NCBI RefSeq assembly: GCF_000718785.1
Contig: NZ_JOCA01000029.1
Span: 1-64,000, forward strand
Length of the DNA: 64,000 nt
Origin: Streptomyces sp. NRRL WC-3626
GTDB taxonomy: Bacteria > Actinomycetota > Actinomycetes > Streptomycetales > Streptomycetaceae
Reading direction: 5' to 3'
Position 1 is the first letter of the stretch; the number at the start of each line of letters is the position of its first letter. A program made the position numbers and the translations under genes. Shown piece by piece: positions 33,958 through 41,327 of this stretch. Under the pieces are notes generated by a model that was given only the letters and a program-made list of their open reading frames with translations, was not told where the DNA came from and did not search any database.

Positions 33958-34683
33958 ATGGCCACGTTTCTGCTCGTACACGGCGCCTGGCACAGCGGAC
34001 GGAGCTGGGAGCGGGTGGTGCCGCTGCTGGAGACCGCCGGGCACCGGGTGTTCGCGCCGTCCCTGACCGGCCACGGCGACAAGGTCCACCTCGCGGGGCC
34101 CGGGGTGGGCCTCGACACGCACGTCGACGACGTGGTGCGTCTGATCACCGAGGAGGACCTCGACGACGTCGTACTCGTCGGCCACAGCTACGCGGGACTG
34201 GTGATCTCCTCCACGGCCAACCGGGTCCCGGAACGCGTCGCGCATCTGGTCTACCTCGACGCGATGGTTCCGGAGGACGGCGAGTCCGCCATCGACGTCC
34301 AGCCGGTCACCCGGCGGCTGGTCGAGCTGGCCGAGCGGTCCGAGAGCGGCTGGCGCGTGCCGCCGCTGCCCGAGCAGCCGGCGCCCTTCGGCCTGTTCGG
34401 CGTGACGGATCCGGCCGACGTCGCCTGGCTGCGCGGGACGCTCTCGGACCAGCCGGTGGGCTGTCTGCGACAGCCGGTGCGGCTGGACAACCCGGCCGTG
34501 GACGCGATCCCGCGCACGCACATCCACAACGTCGGCGCCACGCCGGCCGGCATCGTCCGCCGTCCCGTCCCGCCGGTGCAGCCCAATGGCACCGCCGCGC
34601 AGGTCTGGGAGCTGCCGACCGGCCACGACTGCATGATCACCATGCCGGCCGAACTCACCGGACTGCTGCTCAAGCTCGCCTGA
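33958..34683 (+). CDS. Alpha/beta hydrolase (methyl/salicylate esterase-like)
   Basis: 241 residues. LVHGAWHSGRSWERVVPLLE oxyanion strand, VGHSYAG nucleophile elbow (Ser78), YLDAMVPEDGES and the catalytic His in LPTGHDCMI. Size, the HGAW start and the small lid match the plant-like methylesterase/hydroxynitrile-lyase branch. Cytosolic. ATG at 33958 follows GAAGGA. Divergent from HxlR and probably derepressed by it; substrate unknown. Confidence 0.9.
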   Translation: MATFLLVHGAWHSGRSWERVVPLLETAGHRVFAPSLTGHGDKVHLAGPGVGLDTHVDDVVRLITEEDLDDVVLVGHSYAGLVISSTANRVPERVAHLVYLDAMVPEDGESAIDVQPVTRRLVELAERSESGWRVPPLPEQPAPFGLFGVTDPADVAWLRGTLSDQPVGCLRQPVRLDNPAVDAIPRTHIHNVGATPAGIVRRPVPPVQPNGTAAQVWELPTGHDCMITMPAELTGLLLKLA

Positions 34684-34756
34684 GCGCGGGGAGCCGCCGG
34701 GTGGGCCGCCCGGATCCGGTGCCACCCGCCCGACGTGCCTCCCGCCCGACGGGGCG

Positions 34757-35644
34757 TCAGCCCGCCCAGACCTCCGCCTCGTCGGCCGGGACGGTGGTGG
34801 CCAGGCCCAGCTCCTTGCGCGCGGCGACCGACTCGTTCGGGTCGATGCCGGTGAACGCCGGGTCGTAGGCGATGTAGAAGGCGTCGGCGTCGGCGGCGTT
34901 CGCGGCCTTCCTCCAGTCCCCGGCCGCCTTCGTCAGCGTGGTGCGGAGCCTGCCGACCTCGGCGCCCTCGATACCGGCCAGGCCCTCGAGGTGCGTGTCG
35001 AGGGCGGCCGCGACGGCCTTCGCCTGTGCCTTGTAGCCGGCCAGGTCGTCCTCGACGGTGTCCGTCTCGGGCTGGTGCGCCCACAGGGCCTCGTAGAGCC
35101 CGTTCGAACCCTTCAGATACGTGGTCTGCTCGGGCTTTAGCGAGCTCGCGCCGGCCAGCGAGCCCTTCAGCGTCCCCGTGTCCGCGACGTAGGTGCAGCT
35201 CACCGCACGGTCGCCCGTCGTCCAGCTCTCACCCGTCGGGGTGTAGTAGAAGAGCGCGGCCTCCTTGGGCAGCCCCCAGGTGTCCGGCGCGTACTTCTGC
35301 GCCTCGACGGGGCACCGCTCGTCGGCGATCGCCGAGATCGCGTCGTCGCCGGGGAACGCCCCGTCCTTGTCGACCGCGAACTCACCGACGACCTGGCCCT
35401 CGTGCGCCTCGTCGCAGGGCACGATCTCCACGGAGTACGCTGTGCCCTCGGCCTTGCCGTTCGGGTTGTAGCAGTCGCCGATGTCCAGCGAGTACACCGA
35501 GCGCTGGCGAGCCACCTTCTTCGCGCCGTCCTTGGCGCCGTCGACGGCCTCGGAGACATCCGAGCAGCCCACCGCGCCGACCGCGAGCAGAACGGCGGCA
35601 GCGGACACACCGCGGAGCGAACGATATCGAGCGCGGATTTTCAT
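34757..35644 (-). CDS. Secreted lipoprotein (septum formation-related domain)
   Basis: 295 residues. Signal with lipobox VGAVGCSD: Cys27 is the lipidation site. A conserved Cys-pair domain follows (SLDIGDCYNPNGKAEGT, VEIVPCDEAHEGQV, ERCPVEAQ, SCTYVADTG), as in actinobacterial septum-formation-related proteins. A C-terminal helical third (about 180-295) is acidic and lacks motifs. Probably an envelope protein tied to cell-wall or septum biology. The region 35645-35794 contains no other gene. Confidence 0.85.
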   Translation of the reverse strand: MKIRARYRSLRGVSAAAVLLAVGAVGCSDVSEAVDGAKDGAKKVARQRSVYSLDIGDCYNPNGKAEGTAYSVEIVPCDEAHEGQVVGEFAVDKDGAFPGDDAISAIADERCPVEAQKYAPDTWGLPKEAALFYYTPTGESWTTGDRAVSCTYVADTGTLKGSLAGASSLKPEQTTYLKGSNGLYEALWAHQPETDTVEDDLAGYKAQAKAVAAALDTHLEGLAGIEGAEVGRLRTTLTKAAGDWRKAANAADADAFYIAYDPAFTGIDPNESVAARKELGLATTVPADEAEVWAG

Positions 35645-35794
35645 GACGTATACATCCTCTTATGTGACCCATAGGAGGGTTCCGCGCGGCATGTGCCCTT
35701 TCCGGGGCAGGCCGCGCGAAAGCCCTTACCTCATCGCGGCGTCTGTGACTCGCGACGGGCCGCCAGGGTTGTACCCGCTCACGGCGGCGGTGGG

Positions 35795-36604
35795 TCACGG
35801 TTTGATGCCGACCCCTGTCCACAGGCTGACCTCGGCGTCCGTCGGGGTCTCGGGGCCGGCGGGCCCGGTGGGCCGCCAGCGGTGTCCGACGGCGACGCCG
35901 GGGTCGAGGAGGTCGAGCCCCTCGAAGAAGCGTGCGACGTCCTTCTGCGCACGGAACTGCACCGGCGTGCCCGCACCGGTGTAGATGGCCGTCACCTTCT
36001 CCCAGGTGGAAGGGTCGAAGTCGGGCGTGCAGTGACTCAGCGCGAGGGCGCTGCCCGAGGGGAGGGCCGCCATCAGCCGGCCGACGATGCCGTACGGGTC
36101 GGCGCTGTCGGTGATGAAGTGCATCAGCGCGTTGAGGGACAGGGCGACGGGCCGCGACAGATCGAGTACGTCGGACAGCTCCGGCGCGTTCAGCACCGAA
36201 TCCGGGTCGTTGACGTCGGCCTCTATATAAGTGGTGCGGCCCTGCGGCGTGCTCCGCATCAGACGTTCGGCGTACTTGAGCACCAGCGGATCGTTGTCGG
36301 CGTAGACCACACGCGCCTCGGGAACCACGGACTGGGCGACCTGGTGCACGTTCGGTTCGGTGGGAATGCCGGTACCGATGTCGAGCCACTGCCGGATTCC
36401 GTGCTCCTGCGCCAGGACACGAGTGGCGCGGTGCATGAACGCGCGGTTCTCCCGGGCGCAGGTGAAGATGCCCGGGTAGGCCTCGGCCACCGCCTCGGCC
36501 GCCTGCTTGTCGACCGGGAAGTGGTCCTTGCCGCCCAGGTAGTAGTCGTACATGCGGGCCGAGTGGGGCCTGCTGGTGTCGAGGTCCCGCGAGGTGTTGC
36601 TCAT
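35795..36604 (-). CDS. SAM-dependent methyltransferase, DUF574 family
   Basis: 269 residues. N-terminal RPHSARMYDYYLGGKDHFPVDK and motif I WLDIGTGIPTEPNVHQVA are diagnostic of the DUF574 group; ARVVYADNDPLVLKYA is motif II; motif IV-like DLSRPVALSLNALMHF follows. Members are very common and often multi-copy in Streptomyces; targets are unknown, possibly polyketides or small molecules. Start ATG behind GGGAACAGG. Last in a run of minus-strand genes next to the XRE/DUF397 pair. Confidence 0.92.
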   Translation of the reverse strand: MSNTSRDLDTSRPHSARMYDYYLGGKDHFPVDKQAAEAVAEAYPGIFTCARENRAFMHRATRVLAQEHGIRQWLDIGTGIPTEPNVHQVAQSVVPEARVVYADNDPLVLKYAERLMRSTPQGRTTYIEADVNDPDSVLNAPELSDVLDLSRPVALSLNALMHFITDSADPYGIVGRLMAALPSGSALALSHCTPDFDPSTWEKVTAIYTGAGTPVQFRAQKDVARFFEGLDLLDPGVAVGHRWRPTGPAGPETPTDAEVSLWTGVGIKP

Positions 36605-36614
36605 CCTGTTCCCT

Positions 36615-36896
36615 TCAGAAGGTGCGCTGCGGTGCGCCGGGTGCCGTGAGATGGTCGGCCATGCCTTGCTTGACCCCGCGGACGAACGCGCCGATCTCCT
36701 CGGGCGTGTAGATGAGCGCCGGGCCGGCGGGGTCCGTCGACTGCCGCACGGCGACGCGTCCGTCGTCGAGCCGCTTCGTCTCGACGCACTGCCCCCCGTT
36801 GGGCCCGCTCCACGGGCGCTCCCAGCCCTGCTCGCCGAGATCGGCGGCGGGCATGCCGTTGTAGATGTGGACGGTGCCGTCGGTGTTCGTCGTCAT
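36615..36896 (-). CDS. DUF397 domain protein (BldB-like)
   Basis: 93 residues. WSGPNGGQCVETKRL, VAVRQSTDPAGPALIYTPEEIGAFV and the GVKQGM end give the DUF397 core; the first 25 residues are an extra N-terminal piece. BldB-like proteins act with the XRE/DUF5753 regulator in Streptomyces development. ATG overlaps the XRE stop (ATGA). Confidence 0.9.
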   Translation of the reverse strand: MTTNTDGTVHIYNGMPAADLGEQGWERPWSGPNGGQCVETKRLDDGRVAVRQSTDPAGPALIYTPEEIGAFVRGVKQGMADHLTAPGAPQRTF

Positions 36897-37765
36897 GAGT
36901 ACTCCTTGCGCATACGGTTCAGGAGTGCCTTGCCGGTCCGGGACGAGGTCATCAGGGACATCCTGTTGTGAGCCTCGAGGTGCGCGACGACGTCCTCGCG
37001 TTCGTCCAGGTACATCGAGGCCGAGAGGATCTCGCTGTAGACGATGTCGGGCAGTTCCGGTTCTTCGAACCTGAAGTAGGTGAAGGGGGCGCAGGCGCCG
37101 ACGTGGGCACCGACCTCGAAGGGCAGGATGTCGATGCTGACATGGTCCAGCTCCGAGACCTCGAGCAGACGCTCTATCTGCTCCCGCATCACGTCGGGTC
37201 CCGCGACGACACGGTGCAGGACGGCCTCCTCCATGACCACCCAGAGGGTCGGGGCGTTCTCCCGTTCGAGAAGGCTCTGCCGGCGCAGCCGCAGATGGAC
37301 CCGCCGCTCCACCTCGTCGTCGGTGCCGTTCGGTAATCCGCCGCTCAGTACCGCGCGGGCGTAGGCGGGAGTCTGCAGGAGGCCGGTGACGTAGTGGGGT
37401 TCGTAGGTGCGCAGGGTGCTCGCGCCGGTCTCCAGGCTGACGTAGGCGGTGAACCAGCCGGGCAGTACGTCGCGGTAGGCGTGCCACCAGCCGGGCTTGT
37501 TGGCCTGTTCGGCGAGTTCGACGAACTCGTCCGTCTCCTGCCGGCCGGCCCCGTAGGTCTCCAACAGCTTCTCGACGTACAGGGGTTTGAGGGCGACCTC
37601 GGCCTTCTCCAGACGGCGGATGGTCAGGGGAGTCACACGCAGCGCCTTGGCGGCGTCGGCCAGCGAGGCGCCCGCGTTCTGCCGCATCTCCTGCAGCCGC
37701 CTGCCGAGGATCATGCGCAGTACCGTCGGGGCGCTCGTACCGGCGCCGGATCGAGCCTCGCTCAC
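36893..37765 (-). CDS. XRE-family regulator with DUF5753 domain (WhiJ-like)
   Basis: 290 residues. HTH RRLQEMRQNAGASLADAAKAL, LTIRRLEKAEVALKPLYVEK (about 20-75), then the DUF5753 domain (about 95-285) with YVSLETGASTLRTYEPHYVTGLLQTPAYARAV (in spaced reading: ASTLRTYEPHYV, TGLLQTPAYARA) and IDILPFEVGAHVGACAPFTYF. Together with DUF397 and the divergent HATPase it forms the classic WhiJ/AbaA-type triad of streptomycete developmental and antibiotic control. GTG at 37765 follows GGAGGCAGGG. Confidence 0.92.
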   Translation of the reverse strand: MSEARSGAGTSAPTVLRMILGRRLQEMRQNAGASLADAAKALRVTPLTIRRLEKAEVALKPLYVEKLLETYGAGRQETDEFVELAEQANKPGWWHAYRDVLPGWFTAYVSLETGASTLRTYEPHYVTGLLQTPAYARAVLSGGLPNGTDDEVERRVHLRLRRQSLLERENAPTLWVVMEEAVLHRVVAGPDVMREQIERLLEVSELDHVSIDILPFEVGAHVGACAPFTYFRFEEPELPDIVYSEILSASMYLDEREDVVAHLEAHNRMSLMTSSRTGKALLNRMRKEYS

Positions 37766-38050
37766 GCCCTGCCTCCTCCGGGAACACCAACTGCCCTGAT
37801 TCTGACAGGCACTTGATGATGGCACCAGCCTGATGACGTCTCGCTGAAATTATCAGGGAAGCGGTTGCAGTCTGAAGTGGCCTGCGAGCATAGTTGAGTC
37901 GTGAGGCAGCCCTCCCGACCGGATGGCGCACCGTCAACTCCTGCATGAGCGCGAGGAGTTACATTCCTCCGCACTCAGAAGAGCAGCCCGTCCCGTCCGC
38001 TCAGGTCCGCTCTCTGCGCCGCCGCTCGTACGCACTGGAAGGCGATCAAC
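37766..38050. promoter_or_regulatory. Divergent control region of the XRE/HATPase triad
   Basis: 285 bp without a gene. It holds CCTGAT (37829) and ATCAGG (37852), an inverted pair 17 bp apart, in an AT-rich patch, and GGAAGG just before the HATPase GTG start. Presumed target of the XRE regulator. Confidence 0.5.
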
Positions 38051-38497
38051 GTGACCCCCCACACGGCCTCCTCACTCGAACTCTTATCCGCCATGCCTCC
38101 GCACCGGGAACGCTGGTTCGACCTGCCGACGATCCGGTCGAGTGTGCGCACGGCCCGCGACACGGCCCGCCGGCAGCTCCGCACCTGGGGACTTCCCGGC
38201 GATGTGTGCATGGACGCCGTCCTGCTCGTCTCCGAGCTGACCACCAACGCCGTCGTCCACTCCACGGGGACCGGCATGCTGTGCGGGCTGTCGGTGACCT
38301 CCGGCGAGCGGCTGCGGATCGAGGTGCACGACGCCGGCCGTACGGCGGCGTCGCCGGCCGGCGCCCGGCCGGGCCCCGATGAAGAGAGCGGCCGGGGCCT
38401 GCTGATCGTGCAGCAGCTGGCGACCTCCTGGGGCACCGACTGCTCCACCCGTACGGGCGGGAACGCGGTGTGGGCCGTCCTGCGGATCGACCCCTGA
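38051..38497 (+). CDS. HATPase anti-sigma-like protein of the triad, TTA at codon 12
   Basis: 148 residues. HATPase_c_2 motifs VRTARDTARRQLRTWGLPGD, AVLLVSELTTNAVVHSTG (N-box), RIEVHDAGRTAASPAG and PDEESGRGLLIVQQLATSWG (G2). Third member of the XRE/DUF397/HATPase triad; divergent from the other two. GTG start is supported by GGAAGG. Codon 12 (38084-38086) is TTA, so translation should depend on bldA tRNA; an internal ATG at 38093 could bypass it but lacks a ribosome binding site. Confidence 0.9.
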   Translation: MTPHTASSLELLSAMPPHRERWFDLPTIRSSVRTARDTARRQLRTWGLPGDVCMDAVLLVSELTTNAVVHSTGTGMLCGLSVTSGERLRIEVHDAGRTAASPAGARPGPDEESGRGLLIVQQLATSWGTDCSTRTGGNAVWAVLRIDP

Positions 38498-38810
38498 CCC
38501 GCGCTTTCGGCCCCGGTGCGGCCGAGGGCCGGCGGCGCGCTCGTCGACCGGGCAGCGCGCCGTCATCAGGGGCGACCCCGCGCTGTCCATCCGCGGCGCC
38601 GAGGCGACGGAATCCTGGTGCGTCCTCACCTCGGTCCCGGCGACGACGTCCGATCCCTCCGGAGGAGTACCCGGCAGGCTCCCCGTGCCGGTCGAAGGAT
38701 CTTGGCGGAAGAGCCCGGGACACTCCGGTCACCCGCTCCTCGCGCGTCGCGGTGAGTTCTGCCCGCTCCGGCGGTCGTACTGTCGGGACCACGACCGAGG
38801 AGGACTTCTG
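38498..38810. other. Gap of 313 bp with no gene seen
   Basis: Open frames here look like GC-bias artefacts. TACTGT (38778) may be the -10 of the following reductase gene, whose AGGAGG site lies at the end of the gap. Confidence 0.5.
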
Positions 38811-39392
38811 ATGCGTGACGTGACCTATTCGATGAGCGTCTCACTCGACGGCTACATCGTCGGCCCGGACGGCGGCTTCGACTGGACCGCGCCCGAGCCC
38901 GACGTCTTCCGCTTCTGGATCGACGAGATCCGGCAGGTCGACGTCCACCTGCTGGGACGACGGCTGTACGAGACGATGCTGTACTGGGAGACCGCCGACC
39001 AGGACAGGTCGCTCGACGACGCCGAACGCGAGTGGACAGCGCTCTGGAACCCGCTGCCGAAGGTGGTGTTCTCCACCACGCTGTCGACGGTGCGGGGCGG
39101 CAACGCCCGTCTGGCCTCCGGCGGTCTGGCACAGGAGATCGAGCGGCTGCGGGCCGAGCCGGGAGAGGGCGAGATCGCGATCGGCGGCGCGACCCTCGCC
39201 GCCGAGGCCGGCGCGCTGGGCCTGATCGACGAGTACCGGGTCATGGTCTACCCGGTGCTGGTCGGCGGTGGCATCCCGTTCTTCCCCCGGGACGAGCGCC
39301 GGGTGGATCTCGAACTCGTCGAGACGCGCACCTTCGCCTCGAAATTCGTCTACCTCCGGTACCGCGCACGCCGGAGCGCGGACACGGCCTGA
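38811..39392 (+). CDS. Dihydrofolate reductase-like protein
   Basis: 193 residues. MRDVTYSMSVSLDGYIVGPDGGFDW and HLLGRRLYETMLYWE, with a final GGATLAAEAGALGLIDEYRVMVYPVLVGGG block binding NADPH, place it in the same RibD-C family as the gene at 13941 but only distantly alike. Cytosolic reductase of unknown substrate. GAGGAGG precedes the ATG. Confidence 0.9.
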   Translation: MRDVTYSMSVSLDGYIVGPDGGFDWTAPEPDVFRFWIDEIRQVDVHLLGRRLYETMLYWETADQDRSLDDAEREWTALWNPLPKVVFSTTLSTVRGGNARLASGGLAQEIERLRAEPGEGEIAIGGATLAAEAGALGLIDEYRVMVYPVLVGGGIPFFPRDERRVDLELVETRTFASKFVYLRYRARRSADTA

Positions 39393-39440
39393 CCGACGCC
39401 GACGGTGTCGAGACCCGGCAGGCAGGCGCCGGACGGCGGC

Positions 39441-40370
39441 TCAGTCCGTGTAGCGCGCGGCCAGGGTTCGTACGGTGGCGGCGATACGATCGCGGAGTTC
39501 GGCCGGTGCCATGACGTCGATGTCGGTGCCCAGCCGCAGGAACTCCCCGTGGGCGTGGTCGATCGACTCGATCGGTATCCGCGCCTCGGTCCACCCGTCG
39601 CTCGTGGGAGTCACCCCGAGGCGGCGCGCACCTTCCGGGGTGAGCCGGACGAGAGCCTCCGCGGTGTGCAGCCGGGCTCGGAAGCCGGCCAGCTGGCTCG
39701 TCCAGTACGCGGCCAGGTCGAACCCGCCCGGCGCGGCGAACTCCTCCAGCGGCCGCAGGCCGAGGATCTGGTCGACCCGGTAGGTGCGTACCCCGGACGG
39801 ACCGGCCGCGACGAGGTACCAGCGGCCCGCCTTGAGCACGAGCCCGTACGGTTCCACCCGCCGCTCGATCTCCTTTGGCGCCCGCCAGCGCCGGTACCGC
39901 AGGAGCAGCGCCCGCCGCTCCCATACGGCGGCGGCGACCGCGCTCAGGTGGGGCGTACGGTCGGTGCCGCCGCCGTACCAGCCGGGAGCGTCGAGCAGGA
40001 AGCGTTCCTGAATCCGCCCGGCGTGCTCACGCAACGGCTCGGGAAGGGCGGCCCGCAGCTTCAGCTGGGCGGCGGCGAGCGCCTCACCGAGGCCGAGTTC
40101 GGCGGCGGCACCGGGAACCGCGGCGAGGAATGCGGCCCGCGCCTCGCCCTCGGTCAGCCCGGTCAGCCGAGTCCGGTATCCGTCGACGAGTCGATAGCCG
40201 CCCGCATGGCCGGCGTCGCCGTACAGCGGGATACCGGCGGTGCTGAGCGCCTCGACGTCCCGGTAGACCGTACGGACGGAGACCTCCAGCTCCTCGGCCA
40301 GCTGTTGCGCGGTCATGCGCCCCCGGTCCTGGAGCAGCAGCAACAGGGTGACCAGCCGGCTCGCGCGCAT
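39441..40370 (-). CDS. HTH/WYL-domain transcriptional regulator
   Basis: 309 residues. N-terminal DeoR-like HTH RASRLVTLLLLLQDRGRMTA, QQLAEELEVSVRTVYRDVEAL; WYL domain about 140-205 with YRRWRAPKEIERRVEPYGLV and RTYRVDQILGLR. Divergent from a NIPSNAP gene with a tight palindrome between, so local control is expected. Family as described for 10578, though the two share little sequence. Confidence 0.92.
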   Translation of the reverse strand: MRASRLVTLLLLLQDRGRMTAQQLAEELEVSVRTVYRDVEALSTAGIPLYGDAGHAGGYRLVDGYRTRLTGLTEGEARAAFLAAVPGAAAELGLGEALAAAQLKLRAALPEPLREHAGRIQERFLLDAPGWYGGGTDRTPHLSAVAAAVWERRALLLRYRRWRAPKEIERRVEPYGLVLKAGRWYLVAAGPSGVRTYRVDQILGLRPLEEFAAPGGFDLAAYWTSQLAGFRARLHTAEALVRLTPEGARRLGVTPTSDGWTEARIPIESIDHAHGEFLRLGTDIDVMAPAELRDRIAATVRTLAARYTD

Positions 40371-40385
40371 GCCGTTCAGTATTCA

Positions 40386-40402
40386 CTGACAGGGGATGTC
40401 AG
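40386..40402. promoter_or_regulatory. Palindrome between WYL and NIPSNAP genes
   Basis: CTGACA-GGGGA-TGTCAG, 6-bp perfect arms, sits midway in the 56-bp gap between divergent starts. Probable operator of the WYL regulator. Confidence 0.6.
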
Positions 40403-40426
40403 GGGAGCGTCCCTAGCCTACGGGGC

Positions 40427-40999
40427 ATGAGCATCGTCGAACTCCGGCAGTACACCCTCCGCCCCGGAGCCCGGGACACACTGATCGAGCTGTTCGAGCG
40501 CGAGTTCGTCACCGGGCAGCGGGCGGTGGGCATCACCGTCGGCGGCCGGTTCCGCGACCTGGACGATCCGGACCGCTTCGTCTGGCTGCGGATGTTCCCC
40601 GACATGGCGTCCCGCCGGCGCTCGCTGGAGGCCTTCTACACCGGCCCGGTCTGGCGGAAGCACCGTGACGCGGCCAACGCCACGATGACCGACAGCGACG
40701 ACGTCCTGCTTCTGCGCGGCCCGGGCTTCACGCCCGCGCCCGGCACCCGCGAGGTCCTCGCGACCGTCTGCCACCGCCCGGACGCGTCGGCCTTCGACGC
40801 GTACGCCGCCCGCCACCTGAACCCGGCCCACGCCCTGCACCGCACCGAGCACGCCGAGAACGACTACCCCCGCCTCCCGGTCCGCACCGGGGAGGACGTC
40901 CGGGTGTGGTTCGGCCCGGCAAAACCACCGCCCTGGCCGGCCGCCGGCCTGCGGCTCGAACCGGTGACGGCCGTTCTGCCCCCCGCCGGTCGCGCCTAG
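40427..40999 (+). CDS. NIPSNAP-family protein
   Basis: 190 residues; MSIVELRQYTLRPGARDTLIEL is the NIPSNAP/ferredoxin-like ABM fold start, and a second half-domain (TREVLATVCHRPDASAFDAY) repeats it. The family includes monooxygenase-like and unassigned proteins. Catalytic residues are not evident. Divergent from WYL and likely its regulated partner. Confidence 0.85.
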   Translation: MSIVELRQYTLRPGARDTLIELFEREFVTGQRAVGITVGGRFRDLDDPDRFVWLRMFPDMASRRRSLEAFYTGPVWRKHRDAANATMTDSDDVLLLRGPGFTPAPGTREVLATVCHRPDASAFDAYAARHLNPAHALHRTEHAENDYPRLPVRTGEDVRVWFGPAKPPPWPAAGLRLEPVTAVLPPAGRA

Positions 41000-41021
41000 A
41001 ACGTTCGCCGCCGAGGTGGCG

Positions 41022-41190
41022 TCAGCGACCTGTGACGCACCACGACGGCTCCCGGCTCCCACGGGCCTCGCGCGCGGCACGTCCCGCGGCCCCGGCCTCC
41101 GCCTGCGCGCGACGTCCGGCACGGGACAGGTGCCAGAGCCGGCCCTCCCCCCGGATGTGGGCGCCGTCCCCCCGTAGCGAGAGCCCGCGA
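41022..41190 (-). pseudogene. Possible decayed coding segment
   Basis: On the minus strand a 55-codon stretch with nearly all third positions G/C reads GDGAHIRGEGRLWHLSRAGR then RRAQAEAGAAGRAAREARGS to a TGA at 41022. It has no start and changes frame upstream. It looks like a gene end left in place, but no family can be named and GC bias could produce it by chance. Confidence 0.25.
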
Positions 41191-41200
41191 GAGCCGCTCC

Positions 41201-41227
41201 TTGTCTAGACCTACTTTGTCTAGACCT
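41201..41227 (+). promoter_or_regulatory. Two tandem dre-like (DasR) boxes
   Basis: TTGTCTAGACCT (41201) and again TTGTCTAGACCT (41216), exactly 15 bp apart, each centred on GTCTAGAC. The DasR consensus core is TGGTCTAGACCA, so each copy matches 10/12. They lie 100-130 bp upstream of the GH3 start. Tandem copies are stronger evidence than a single box. Confidence 0.7.
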
Positions 41228-41327
41228 CTTGCCCCACTCGCCTCCGCGGGCTACGTTTCCCGCGTTCGGAGTACCGCACGTTCCCTTCAACTCCCGTACT
41301 GGGCAAGGCTGGAAGGAGCATGTCCGC

